Shown piece after piece: positions 22,025 to 32,978 of a DNA stretch of 64,000 nt. Source of the DNA: Haliclona indistincta (taxonomy: Eukaryota > Porifera > Demospongiae > Haplosclerida > Chalinidae); assembly GCA_964017065.1 (NCBI GenBank), contig OZ024788.1, positions 4,542,887-4,606,886 on the forward strand, given 5' to 3'. The number at the start of each line of letters is the position of its first letter. Position 1 is the first letter of the stretch. The translations under genes were made by a program, and so were the position numbers. The notes under the pieces are model-generated. The model did no database searches. It was not told the DNA's origin and saw only the letters and a program-made list of their open reading frames with translations.

Positions 22025-22540
22025 CTGGTTCATTTCCAACAGCTAGTGGAGTTTCTCTCATAACTACAACAGGTGATGCTATAGGACCAGGCAGCCCTTG
22101 TGGACCAGTCATTCCCTGTGGTCCTCTTTCTCCTTTTTCTCCTTTTGGTCCAACTTGAGAAGGACCTGTACTACCCTTTGGGCCTTGCACACCAGGAACT
22201 CCAGGCACTCCAACGGCCTCAGGCAGACCCATCACTCCTTTCTGTCCCTTTCGTCCTTTCAGTGTTGAGGGAGGTGCATTCTGCCTCTTTGTAATTATTT
22301 TTGAACTTTGATCAAGCAATCCAGGATCTCCTTTCAGCATTTGCCTATCACCAGCTGCCTCTTCATGGGGCTGAAAACTAACTGACACAATATTTTGTCA
22401 ACTTGTAAGAAAACAATGCCTATAGATGATGGTAATAGTACGTAAATACAGTTTTATTGCTACTATTATACTTACCTAAAATGATTAAGCTGCACTTCAT
22501 TTTGAATATCACATTCACAAGCATCGAGAATTTTGTAAAA
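22025..22540 (-). CDS. Collagen-like protein gene, copy 2 (open)
   Basis: Exon 22,476-22,540 encodes a Cys-x-Cys peptide (ILDACECDIQNEVQLNHF). Exon 22,025-22,370 (acceptor TTTTCAG, donor CCAG|GTCAGT) encodes KGDPG, a Lys-rich collagen stretch (KGRKGQKGVMG), about ten Gly-x-y triplets (GPKGEKGERGPQGMTG) and a tail with VVVMRETP. It has no stops, unlike copy 1 at 4 kb. The transmembrane exon present in copy 1 is not seen within the next 200 bp, so the 3' part may be lost or further away. It is probably a short extracellular collagen-like or membrane-linked protein. Confidence 0.65.
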
Positions 22541-22774
22541 CTGACTAAATTTTCATGAAATTTATGAACTACATGTATAGTTACTATAAACGGATGTACT
22601 ATAAACAGTCAACACAAAACAAACTCAAACAAAATAATGTGGGCAGAATGAGTACTTGTTAAAAGTTCAAAGCCCTATTCAATAGTGAACTGTTGTGTAC
22701 AAAATCACAAAATTTCAATGCAACCCTTAACATTAATTTTCTAGAGCTCATAATTATAAATTGCAGTATGTTTA

Positions 22775-22887
22775 TCATGGATTCTCATAGTAATCATCAA
22801 CAGGGTTCTGATTACTAGATAGGCTAGAATCTTCTAGCTCTGTGGTCTTGTACTCCGTAGCTAAGGTACCTTCCTGTGGGAGTGCTG
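22775..22887 (-). CDS. Possible terminal exon with a tyrosine-containing cytoplasmic tail
   Basis: After a CTAACAG acceptor the frame encodes a hydrophilic peptide ending NQNPVDDYYENP and TGA. A nearby segment at about 22,935-22,975 has a similar tail (AAIDENYHEN). YENP and NYHEN look like SH2- or PTB-type phosphotyrosine motifs. The rest of the gene, upstream at more than 23 kb on the minus strand, is not identified. Confidence 0.3.
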
Positions 22888-23229
22888 CTGTTAGCAGTGG
22901 ACATTATTTATTCTCATGGTAATTTTCATCAATAGCTGCTGTTTCAGAGTTTTTTCTTCGAGTGTATCTACACGTGTGCGTCCTGAATGGCTTTCATTTG
23001 AGTCTTTGTCTGTGTTGCTATATCCTTGTTATTTTTAGACTTTCATCTGAATCGTCATCAGGGTTCATCACACCTATTGTCCTGTTACAAACTATTTTTA
23101 AATTTAACGGTTGTTTAGCACATAAAAGTGTGCTAAGACTTCGTGATGTACTGAGGATAAGTACCAGACTACCGGGTGATATAATAATAATGACAAATTA
23201 AATTTCGCCCAGTGATGCTGACATACAGT

Positions 23230-24420
23230 AATGTGACGCAACTAAGGAGAGGGACCATAAATTATACACAAAGATAATAATATATTAACCACTGTAGCAT
23301 CAATATGTACTGTTTCTATAGTGCAGGAAATTATGACTGACTGTCAAATTATATTAATTGTTCTGTGTGCACATGTAGACCTCTCATCAGTTTCAAGCTG
23401 GAACTCACTAAACAAAGCACTAACAGAACCGTGACAATTTACTAATAATAAAGAGTCTGTCATGTTATTGAAAGCTTGAGAGACATTAAACTGAGAGCAC
23501 TAAATTCTAGGAGTGCATTTCCAAAAGAAATAGCCCTTGGTATCAGGCTAATGGCTGCTGCAGTAAATGCATGAGAAAGATTTCAATCCTGACACCTGAC
23601 TTAATAGGGTCTTCTTTAGTCTCGTCCCCAGACCACTCCCTTCCGCTATCCCAGCGTTATGCCGGAGCATCATTATTTTGACATCATGAATAGAAATTTA
23701 GAAGTACCAGAGACATACAGACTGCAGACAGAAGTAATCAGACCTTTTAATTTTAATTACACATGCAGTAGTCTGTTCAACAGTATGAGTTGATTGGATT
23801 CATCTCAATGCACTCAACATTCAGACATGCATTGTACTGTCACTTTAGCCTAGTGTATGAGGTCTAAGGTCAAACAGTGAACAGAACTAGCTATAGCATC
23901 ATACTTTACTGTATTGCAGGAATTTATGACTGACAGTCAAATCATGCATGCACTCGTAGACCTCTCATCAGTTTCAAGCTGTTCCCAGTGCGGAACACTT
24001 ACTACACAAGACACTAACAGAACCGAGAAAATTTACTACTAATAGAGAGTCTGTCTTGTTATAGAAAGCTTGAGAGAGACATTGAACTGAGAGCACTGAA
24101 ATCTAGGAGTGCATTTCAACAGAATTAGCCCTGGGTATCAGCTTCTGCAGTGAATGCACGGGTGAGATGTCAATCTTGCTTGAATAATTTTATTATACAT
24201 GATATAGACCACTCAGAACAAGCCGCTCTCAGAGGACAGCTCTTACAAAGACAACAGCTCAGACTTTATAAAGACAATGTGAAAGATGGAGTGGGATCTG
24301 AAGGAGCCTTAAGACAGTCTATACACTTAGTCTGACCAGATAGCGATACTTTTCTTAGCAGCAGATGATAGAATTAAAAAGGTTTCTAGGTAAATGCACA
24401 TATGGTTCAGTTAGAGAAAT
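23230..24420. repeat. Two diverged copies of the NLR intergenic repeat
   Basis: Blocks around GTAGACCTCTCATCAGTTTC, CACTAACAG and AATGGCTGCTGCAGT occur at 23.3-23.6 kb and again at 23.9-24.2 kb. They also lie at 34.0-34.4 and 45.0-45.3 kb, each time just 3' of an NLR gene. This marks the array's ancestral unit boundary. Confidence 0.65.
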
Positions 24421-24469
24421 CACATTTTTACAAAATGAAAAGTGCATGGGTAAAAAAACAAAATTCTTT

Positions 24470-25060
24470 TCACTCTAATTCCTCATCATACTTCATGTAT
24501 TCCAAAGCTTTTTGCCTGGCATCTTCTATTGCTTTTTCATTTTCTTTGCCCACGTCTTCCTTTTTGTAAACTCGCTAGAATTGGTAGTACAATCTTCAGG
24601 TTCTCATCTTGATTTTCTCATTTTCTGCTTCTTCTACTGAAGAGAATGATCTATTATTCCTCTTCGTTATTCTGTTCATCGATTTCTGTTAGATGATTAT
24701 AAGATGTCGGTACGTCCATTGGTACTACGTAGCTGAGGTAATGAACGAAAAGGACAAAAAAATTGTGTCTTCAATTTTTTCTTTGCTAATTACTGAGATT
24801 TATCAGTTCAATCCGGTTGATAGTTTGCATATTATTGATCTTTATTATATTTATTTCACAACATTAAATGAGTGAATTCGCTCCAGTGCATTAACAAGTT
24901 CATTCTTTTCACGTGTATTTGAAGAAGCTTCATTCCAACAAGTGCCTTCAGTCATACAAGTTTTGTACACATTTAAGCATTGGAAAATTTGCTTTCAAGA
25001 GTCATGTGGATGAGAGCAAGACCTAAGCATGAAGAAAATGATGATCAAGTTCCACTGTTC
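24470..25060 (-). pseudogene. Decayed 3' end of a fifth NLR gene
   Basis: The minus strand aligns with the last 500-600 bp of the NLR exons at 34.7 and 45.7 kb (Asp/Glu-rich C-terminus, the acidic linker, the 'ELVNALE' LRR segment). It is interrupted by shifts and stops, and the homology ends near 25,020. It lies just beyond the 3' end of NLR-1. Confidence 0.65.
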
Positions 25061-25214
25061 TGTTAATTACATAAAAATGAAAAGTGCATGGGTACAAAAG
25101 CGTAGACAAAATTGTTGGTCACGATTATGAGTGATGCATGGGTACAAGTTAATGGAGTGTCAAACAACTATATAAAACTAAAAAAATCTCCTTTATCAAT
25201 ATTCTCTTCTCTAA

Positions 25215-27976
25215 TCAGTCTAATTCTTCATCATGCTTCACTGACTGCGGCACAGCACACGGTCTCGATTCCAAAGCTCTTCGCTCATTTTCTTGTGATT
25301 GCAGCTGTTGTTTTCTTTGCTCACGTTTTGCTCTTTGCATGCGCACTATTATTGATAGCACAAGCTTCAGGTTCTCATCGTGATTTTGAGCTTCTTCTAC
25401 CAAAGACAGCATATCAGATTCCTCTTTAACGTCACTCTCCTCATCTTCCTCTGCTACAAATTGACTAGAGGTCGGCATGTCTGTTGGTACTAGCTGAGAA
25501 AATTCTTGATTCGATGTCAATGAACGAAGAGGTTTGAAGAATTTATGAAGTATATCTTTAAGTTGTTCTTTGCTAACTAAAAAATTTAACAGTTCAATGC
25601 TGTTGATAGCTCGTATAACATGGTCAAAACCCAAATCTGTTAACATTATGCGATCATTGTATTTTACGATCTTTAATGAGCGAATTTGCTCCAGAGCACT
25701 AACCAGTTCATTCACTTTATATGCATTTAAAGAAACTTTGTACCAGCAGAAACTCTCAAGACTGGTGCATTGACGCAAACCAGTACAGAAGTCGCTAAAC
25801 TTTAAATCTGACATTCGGCTGCAATACTTCATAAACAGTATGTTGACGATAGTGCTGATATTTGGCAAGACAAGGGAGGGTATTAATGATGCACTTCCTG
25901 CGCCCTGTAGCCAGACTGTTTTAAGTGATGGGCAATGTAGTTCTGGTATAGATACCACAGCTGGTAACTCGCCTTCAGCTCTATACGTGTGTACCACAAG
26001 TGCTTTTAGTGATGTAGTAAGTTTCAGTAGATTATCAAGCATTGGGAAAATTTGTTTTATACTCTCAAGCCTCATGCGGAGGAGAGCAAGACCTTCTAAG
26101 GACGGAAAGAGTTTTGACATTGAGCGACCAAGTTCTGCTGTTGCATCTTCTTGATGAATATTTGTTAACCAAATCCATGTGACCGTCCCATAAGAAGATT
26201 TGTTTGTGGCAAACCTGTCAAAATGTTGCACAAATTTGTCTAATATTGAAATGCTCTCGAATTGAAGACTCCATTGTGATTTTGGATCACTGTTAGCAAC
26301 ACACCAGGCAGTGACAAAGCATTCTAGTGGATTAGTGATAGAGGGAACAATGTTTTCGCTAGTGAAAAGTTGAGCAGTGAGCTCATGAGACTGAGTTTCA
26401 AACAGCATCTGAAAGAAGTACGGATTGCATTTCTTTCTGTTCATAGTGGCAGCTACTATTGAAGCAATATCAATATCAAAAAATTCAAGTGCTGTAGCAA
26501 TGTTAAGACCAAGATTATCTTCGTCAGCTACCATATTGTCTGCAGATTTCAGAGATTTATTCAATAGCTCAATAGGAACCAAAGAGAGCTTAGTGAGACC
26601 AGACAGAAAGTAAAGAGCTGGCCAAAAATAACCTGTAGTTATTCCATCCCTAACAAGCGTGTCAAGAGGAAACAGGCTCGTCTCACTAACCAGTCTAACC
26701 ATATCCTCTGAACCCATTCTAGACCAATGCAAAGCGGCTAAATATTCCTGTAGGGTCAGGTGTAAAAAGCAGTAAGACACTGTGCTACCAAACATTAACT
26801 CCTCTTCTGCACTTTGCATAAGACCCATGTGATCACATGGAATGTTATCAAATATAAACTGTTTCTTCTCCAAACCCTCTGCTGCTAACTGGGACAGCTT
26901 CCAAAATTGTTCCTGTACCACTGAGGGCATGTCCGACAATTTCGTAATTTTCTTTTTACACTTGCTGTAGTCCGGGTGATCATTGATGTAGCGAATCAAT
27001 GAGCTGAGTAGTACGTCTGTGTAAAGCTGTGTCAGTGTAGTGGGAGCATAGGCTTTGCCTTTGTTCTCTCTCCATTTTTCAATGTACAAACCAGTGATTA
27101 TAGCACATTGAAGTGGAATGTACATAATGGAGGACACAAATGGGTTCGACTCTATGTATGATTTAAAGTCGGGCAATATTTTGGGACGCTTTTGGCATGC
27201 TATTTCCACATATGCTTTTATATCATTGTCCTTGAAACCAACTACTTCTACATGTTGATCAACACTTTTTCTAAATTCAGAAGATAAACTATCACTGGCT
27301 AGTGGTCGACTGGTCACCATAATCGATGCTCTAGGCAGACACTCTCCTATCAGCAGTTGATTCAATATGCTACCATCAGTTCTATGATCTTCTGATAACT
27401 CGTCATATCCTTCTAGAACCAGAAAAACACCTCGACCATCTACGGATGTCACATGATCAAAAACCTCCCGTTTGATGCTATCATTGTCATGATGAAAAAG
27501 ATCAAACAAGCTTGTTGCCTCTCGCACCCTCTTTTTACGTAATTGCAGCATTAGGACAATATCTCTATCTTGCAGCATCTTGCCCTCTGCCCATTGGCGG
27601 CATAGCTCCCATGATAACATTGTTTTTCCTATTCCCGGGCTACCTTCTACCAAAATGTGTTGTGCTACAGACTGATCCTCACTTCTACCTAAGTCCTCCA
27701 TCTCCATTGGTCTCTTTTTCTTTTTTAATGTAGCAATGTCTCCATACAGCTGCAACAAAAGACATTCGGATTTGAATTCGTCGTCTTCTTCCTCTTCCAC
27801 CTCCTCATTGCTGACCAGGTTGAGGTGAATAAAGTCTTTTGGTTGGACTATAAACTTTTCTTTGAGTTCCGGTGATTTTTTGGTGTAGTAATACTTGAGG
27901 TAGTCAATGTACTTCTGAACGGCAGGAGAGTGTGGAATACCAGCTGGTGATATAGTGGGAGGGGGAGCAGGTTGAT
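25215..27976 (-). CDS. NLR-1: NACHT-LRR exon
   Basis: One exon of 2762 nt, open from its TCTCAG acceptor to TGA. The N-terminal linker (AVQKYIDYLK, VSNEEVEEEEDD) leads into a NACHT ATPase: Walker A GSPGIGKTML, Walker B LVLEGYDELS and the sensor-like SIMVTSRPLA. A winged-helix/superhelical region (HLTLQEYLAALHW) follows, then degenerate leucine-rich repeats (SLEGLALLRM, SLKIVKYNDR) and an acidic/basic tail. NACHT NLRs are cytosolic immune sensors that oligomerise on activation. The exon is intact, but this gene's upstream Y exon carries a retroelement insertion. The sequence is closest to NLR-4 (HHDN...VDGRGVFLVLEG). Confidence 0.9.
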
Positions 27977-28855
27977 CTGAGAGAGGATGAAATAGAGGGT
28001 TGAGTGCAAATCATTGCATTAAGCACATATGCTTCATAATCCAAAGTAAGGAACTATTATGTACACCCAGGAATACAGTCTGAAACCTTATTGGATCAAA
28101 ATTTCTACTCCCTAATGGTGTGTTTAAATAGATAGTGGCATGATGGCCAAAAATGGAGAAAAGTTTGCGGATTCACCACTGTGTTTTACTGTGTTTACAC
28201 GACTCCATTTTCAATGTTTCGCTAGGGAAGTTATTAACCAATTGGAATGTTGGTGTGGCCATGATGGTGCTTTTAGGTGAAGCAAAATGTACTGCCTTCA
28301 TCGTCATTGCGTAAACAAAATGCGTATCCACAAACTTTCAAAAAAGTTTGTGCTTTCATGCATTTCAGTTGAAAGGGTCGCCTTGTAAATTTCAGCCTAA
28401 ATTTAGGTTCACTGTACATGTACCTAAAACAAATCAGCAAATCTCCGCAGTCATCATTAATTTTACTCTGTGTTGTATTCTGGCTTTGTTTACACAGCAG
28501 TTATTATGTATAGTATTATCAATAATGAATTATAATTATTAATAACACAATAACTTGTAGCCAGGTCATATGAAAACCCACGGGTCATAAATGAGAAATA
28601 ATTATATCCCGGAAACTGGGCAATCTGATTGGTCAAACACTCGTAGCTATGCTATAATGTCAGATAATTGGTTATGGCCCCTGCGCCCGTGTGTTAGGAA
28701 CTAATTAAAATAAGTATACCATGCATAAGATGATCTCCAGTGAATACATCTGTTAACATGAAAATAACCTGAAAAAGTGTACTGAAAAACGTGGCTTTGT
28801 CAAAATTACTTGACCGCCACCTTAATGCAATCTTAAAAGACAGTCCATCACTCAC
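27977..28855. other. CARD-NACHT intron of NLR-1
   Basis: Non-coding. The segment 28,130-28,550 is similar to the corresponding NLR-3 intron (48,480-49,450), minus the MITE found there. Confidence 0.6.
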
Positions 28856-29167
28856 CTAGTGCAGCTGTGATCCTATTAGCAACAAGTCTCAGAGCAGGTT
28901 GATCATCCACTGCCTTGCAGAACACTCTCACCACTCGTGCTGCTCTAGGGTCAGCTTTCATTGCTTTCTCCACTGCATTAAGTATTCGTGTGGCCTTGTC
29001 AATATCATCTGTATGAGTGAGTGTAGAGAGTCTGGTTTTTTCAGTAGTACCGATCAGATCTTCGGCATAGAGGACTGGTATCAGTGTATGCGGACTAGTC
29101 ATGGCTTCCACTAGTTGATCAAAGTGTGCACGGAACACCTCGTACACAGCAGAGTTATCATCAGCAA
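28856..29167 (-). CDS. NLR-1: CARD-like (death-fold) exon
   Basis: 312 nt, the same length in all four genes (acceptor GGTGCAG, donor CTAG|GTGAGT). It encodes about 104 residues of helical sequence starting ADDNSAVYEVFRAHFDQL, with TLIPVLYAEDLI, a DKTRL-like turn and ATRILNAVEKAMKADP. The six-helix spacing and position before NACHT suggest a CARD or related death-fold domain that recruits signalling partners. It would start the second translation product, a few residues after the 2A site. Confidence 0.7.
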
Positions 29168-29214
29168 CTGCACCAGAGAAGACAGACTCAATATAACCAA
29201 ATTTTCATTCTTAC

Positions 29215-29328
29215 CTTTTCCTGGTCCGGGATTCTTCTCAATGTCTCCTGAAAGCATAAGCTTGGTCCTGCTAACCACACCTTTAGAATAAAGGACTGGT
29301 ATCGGTGGAACTTCTCTTCCATTAGCAG
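29215..29328 (-). CDS. NLR-1: 2A (StopGo) peptide exon
   Basis: 114 nt between TTTAG and AAAAG|GTAAGA. It encodes IPVLYSKGVVSRTKLMLSGD and then IEKNPGP; the core motif GDIEKNPGP is at 29,222-29,248. The D-(V/I)-E-x-N-P-G-P consensus causes ribosomes to skip the Gly-Pro bond, releasing the upstream chain and continuing with Pro. Compared with NLR-2 to -4 this exon lacks six codons (the HHLRA segment). The phase into the CARD exon is kept. Confidence 0.85.
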
Positions 29329-29415
29329 CTAAAGAGACACCGAGGCTCCATCATAGCAATAATAATAATAAAGACTCACTTGTCACGACAACGACTGGAT
29401 TTACTAATGATAAAG

Positions 29416-30705
29416 AACATAGGTCAAGTTCAAGCTCTTCCTGTAACCTTTCAAGAGATCCAACAAGCAACTCGGCGAGACGCGTCACTGAGTAAAGTTT
29501 TGCAATACGTCCAACAAGGTTGGCCAGGACAAGTGGACAGAGAGCTACAGACCTTCTTCGACAGACAGACCGAACTGAGCACAGAGAATGATTGCCTATT
29601 GTGGGGAATAAGAGTTGTCGTTCCAGAGAGCCTTCAACGCAGAGTACTAGATTCTCTTCATGCCAATCACTCAGGTATTACTCGAATGAAAGCCACTGCA
29701 CGCAGTCATTTTTGGTGGAAAGGACTAGATGGAGACATCGAATCAATGGGAAAATCCTGTTACATGTGTCAGTCCAATCAGTCTAGCCCAGCAGCAGCAC
29801 CTCTTCATCCATGGATTTGGCCCGACGCACCATGGAGACGAATACACATTGATTTTGCGGGACCCTTCTTAGGACACATGTTCTTCGTAGTCGTGGATGC
29901 CCATTCAAAGTGGCCCGAAGTAGTAACAATGAAGTCAACAACTGCTGAGAAGACAATTGAAGTCATGAGAGCTCTGATAGCACACCATGGAATTCCTGAA
30001 CAAGTAGTATCAGACAACGGACCACAATTCACTTCAGATGAGTTCAAGCAATTTATGGAAAGGAATCGAATCAAGCACATACTTTCCGCACCTTACCATC
30101 CTGCTTCCAATGGACTTGCAGAGAGGTTCATTCAGACTTTGAAACGAGCGCTGAAAGCCAGTGACAAATCGAAAAGATCTATTCATCATCGTCTGGCAGA
30201 ATTCTTGTTTGAATACAGAGCAACGCAACATAGCACTACAGGTGTATCACCAGCAGAGTTATTTCTGAAGCGCAAGCTAAGGACTCGTTTTGACTTGATG
30301 CATCCTGATCCCAAGAAGCAAGTGATGTCGAAACAAGCTAGTCAGAAACTTCACCACGACACTCATGTTAAGGCTCGTGCTTTTACACCTGGAACTCGTG
30401 TGTTAGCTAGACTCTATATTGGTTCTGACAAGTGGATACCTGGAACTGTTATACAGCAATTGGGTCCAGTAACCTACACTGTTCAGATCTCCAATGGACG
30501 AATCGTCAAGCGACATGTCAATCAACTTCAACCCCTTCATGGAAATCAAGAGTCATCGGACACAACTGAATCGGACACTGTGTTAGACAACCAATGCTAT
30601 CCTACTGTTGAACCTGTCCCTGAACCACCAGGTCCAAACGAACCTGAACGTCGATATCCTCTGAGGAATCGCCATCCACCTCTTCGATTTCAACCTACTT
30701 CCTAA
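29416..30705 (+). pseudogene. Ty3/gypsy integrase (5'-truncated pol)
   Basis: Open for about 430 codons. It has an HHCC zinc finger (LHANHSG ... SCYMCQ) and a DDE core: IHIDFAGP (first Asp), VVSDNGPQFTS (second Asp), HPASNGLAERFIQ (Glu). A C-terminal region ends near RRYPLRNRHPPLRF, a common gypsy pol end. The integrase frame is intact, but the element lacks the rest of pol, so it cannot move by itself. The first 12 codons of the longer open frame come from the NLR Y exon. Confidence 0.9.
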
Positions 30706-30721
30706 CTTAAGGGGAAGGAGA

Positions 30722-30959
30722 TGTGGTGACTCTGTTAATGTGACTCTGTTATTTGTGTTGATTAGTTGTGTTTTGTAATATCTCTCATGAGAACAGTCTT
30801 TGTGTTAATTTATGTCTAATGTGTAGAATGCTGACTGTCTGTTCATTTCACACTGTTCTCCCTATTTAAGCCCTGGTAGTTTTTGTACATTTTTAGTTCA
30901 GTTCTTGGTTTGTACTTGCATTGTTGAGTTAATACAAATATTTTAAGTACGATATCACA
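30722..30959 (+). repeat. 3' LTR of the gypsy-type element
   Basis: A purine tract (AAGGGGAAGGAGA) directly precedes TGTGGTGACTC. The LTR ends ...GATATCACA, so it has TG...CA ends. A TATTTAAG box near 30,863 may be its promoter. Confidence 0.8.
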
Positions 30960-31839
30960 AAAGTGGCTGGTTGAATGCAGTATTTTTCAATTGCATCATC
31001 GAAGAACATCAGCTGGATTTCTCTAGCCAGATCTATTATGCACGATTTAAAATATTATTTACATCACTTATAATGGATATTCTATACCAAATGATGTGAT
31101 TATTCCCATCAAGTAGAGTACTGGTATGACTAGTGTTCGATAAGTCATTCCTCTCATGTTAGCATAGAACACATCCAGTTCATATCCAGTAGCAACAGCA
31201 ACTGTGAAGTATAAGACAATGTGTTACCATCATATTATCACAACACAGGTACTTTTTATTATTCCACCTCTGTGTACACAAGGAAATACATTATAGGTCT
31301 TCATACTTTAGGTTCAGTTTCATGTCCACTTAATTGTGATAACAAAGTGAGAATTAGTTAGTAACCTTTGTTGTACTATATGGTAGTCCTTTAAGATCAA
31401 AGGAACAGTGGGAGGGATATATAGTATAATTATTTCCTGCAGTGGGGAATTCACCATTACACCCACCAGTTAGGTATACAGAGTAAATCCCTGATGGTTG
31501 TGAGATCATCTTACCTTCACTATACAAAATACTAAAAACAGTATTTTAAGATCATATTTTTTAGTCAGACCAGTATAATCAAGCTCTGCACAATACAGTT
31601 GTAGAGAGAATCCTCGAATGAGTTAGAGTGCAGCATGCTACCGCCATTGAGCCACGCCTTACAGTGGAACATTTGCTATGCATTGGAAAATCATGTGCGC
31701 ATAATAACAGCCAAAAAAATCATGGGTGCATACTATTGCTTCCAAACTCCTCTGCATAAGCAAATTCCTATGGTGTGTATACCATTCACACTAGGTAATG
31801 TAATAATAAACCCGAGGGCATGTGGTATACTCACCTGGT

Positions 31840-32000
31840 AGGCATGGAATAAGTAATACTTTCATATACTATCATAATCTACAGGTACATGTAGTAGGTT
31901 AGACTGTGTAAAACAGTTTTTTCCTAGAACTTCAATCACTGGTATTCTATTGTCCAATAAACACTGTTTTACTGGCTTCTCTTCTACACCTGCACAAACT
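31840..32000 (-). CDS. NLR-1: optional exon Z
   Basis: After TGTGCAG the frame encodes VEEKPVKQCLLDNRIPVIEV and LGKNCF, up to a possible donor GATA|GTATAT. Used, it would keep phase between Y2 and X; skipped, Y2 joins X in frame as well. In NLR-2 a longer A run shifts its frame. In NLR-3 and NLR-4 an 8-bp insertion (CATTTATG) does so. It may be a decaying or alternative exon. Confidence 0.35.
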
Positions 32001-32138
32001 TAATCGCATTCATAATTGATTTAGCTGAACACACATGTGGTCACACTTCATAGTCTTACTACAGGCTGGACATAAAAAACCATGCAGAGACAAGCTGTCC
32101 GCTCACAGAAAATAGAAACCGTGCTGGTATTCACTCAC

Positions 32139-32246
32139 TTGTCTCTAGGCTGGGGATAGCTATTAATGATGAAGTGACGGGTTGAACACAGTAGTCACAC
32201 CCTACTTCACTAGACAATCCAAGCTGCCAGTCTTTGCCAACCAGAC
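32139..32246 (-). CDS. NLR-1: Y2 module exon
   Basis: 108 nt (acceptor AATAG, donor ACAA|GTGAGT). It encodes LVGKDWQLGLSSEVGCDYCV followed by QPVTSSL. It resembles exon Y (LVREIQLML...YCI). It follows the membrane exon with matching phase. Confidence 0.65.
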
Positions 32247-32297
32247 CTATTATTAGAGAAGGTAAAAGTTAATCTGCAGTCACGTGAAATACTGATA

Positions 32298-32591
32298 CAG
32301 TGGCGTAGGAAGATTTTTTGAGCAGGGGGGCCCAAGATATAGGCGAGCGGAGCGAGCCGAAAAATTTTGCTAATTAATATTCATAAGGGGCGTTATTTCA
32401 GCGGCTATATTCGACATGCAAACGTGCTACCAAGAATAATCCAGCCATAAAGATTAAAGTATTCTAGGTATTAAACTGAGACTCGTTGGTAATGCAACAG
32501 ACTTGCTGGGTACTTTCTGAACAACTCTATAGGTAAGCTCAAAAATAAGGGGGGCCCTGGCCCCTGTGGCCCCCCTGTTCCTACGCCCATG
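32298..32591. mobile_element. CAGTGGCGTAGG-ended MITE with 5-bp target duplication
   Basis: 294 bp between two TGATA copies (32,293-32,297 and 32,592-32,596). The ends CAGTGGCGTAGGAA and TTCCTACGCCCATG are imperfect inverted repeats. The orthologous site in the NLR-2 copy (about 43,280) is empty and shows one TGATA. The ends and 5-bp duplication fit the hAT5-type group. Confidence 0.85.
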
Positions 32592-32664
32592 TGATAGATA
32601 CTCAGTACGATAATATTCTATGTAGTATAATACTACATACAGTATAGTACTATGCAGCACTAAC

Positions 32665-32911
32665 TTTTCTCCAGCATGCCAGTATTCACTAGCGAGGCAG
32701 CTGGCTGCGGAATGTAGTGGTATTGCCCTCCACTAGACAGCACTAACAGGATAATCACAGTGACCACTATTTCTATAGTGATCGTGGTCAGTGCCAGCAA
32801 CAGCGACCAACTGGCTCCATCTGGTCGTAACACTTTAGCTCTTCTACCGCTTGGACCAACACGGACACGATGGAGACCGATCCTGGCTCGCCAGGTCGCG
32901 ATATCAATCAT
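32665..32911 (-). CDS. NLR-1: first coding exon with transmembrane segment
   Basis: From ATG at 32,911 the exon encodes a basic N-terminus (MIDIATWRARIGLHRVRVG) and then a hydrophobic run (TITIEIVVTVIILLVLSS). It ends at GAAAA|GTTAGT. Similarity to NLR-3 begins close to this ATG, which supports the start. The positive N-flank suggests a signal anchor. This polypeptide would be released from the CARD-NACHT part at the 2A site. No 5' UTR or TATA box is certain. Confidence 0.65.
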
Positions 32912-32978
32912 TTTTTGCAACAGAACGGCAAAGGACACTGCAACCCAGACCATATGCGGTTTCCGAAGATATTGCACA

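Larger units (their letters stand above)
29416..30959 (+). mobile_element. Ty3/gypsy-type LTR retrotransposon fragment
   Basis: It contains the C-terminal part of pol (integrase) and one 3' LTR, with no gag, protease, reverse transcriptase or 5' LTR. A 4-bp repeat AAAG flanks it (29,412-29,415 and 30,960-30,963). The gene-frame arithmetic of NLR-1 independently supports a 4-bp duplication. It lies opposite to the transcription of NLR-1. Confidence 0.85.
29380..31201 (-). pseudogene. NLR-1: X and Y module exons; Y is split by a retroelement
   Basis: Exon X (31,088-31,201, 114 nt) encodes ATGYELDVF-like residues and the TLVIPVLYLMGIITSF motif. Exon Y (30,960-31,032 plus 29,380-29,415) encodes LAREIQLMFFDDAIEKYC. 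It is interrupted by the insertion at 29,416-30,959, with AAAG duplicated on both sides. Without the insert and one AAAG, Y is 105 nt, the length in the other three genes. The insert prevents normal reading from the membrane exon into the 2A exon. Confidence 0.75.
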
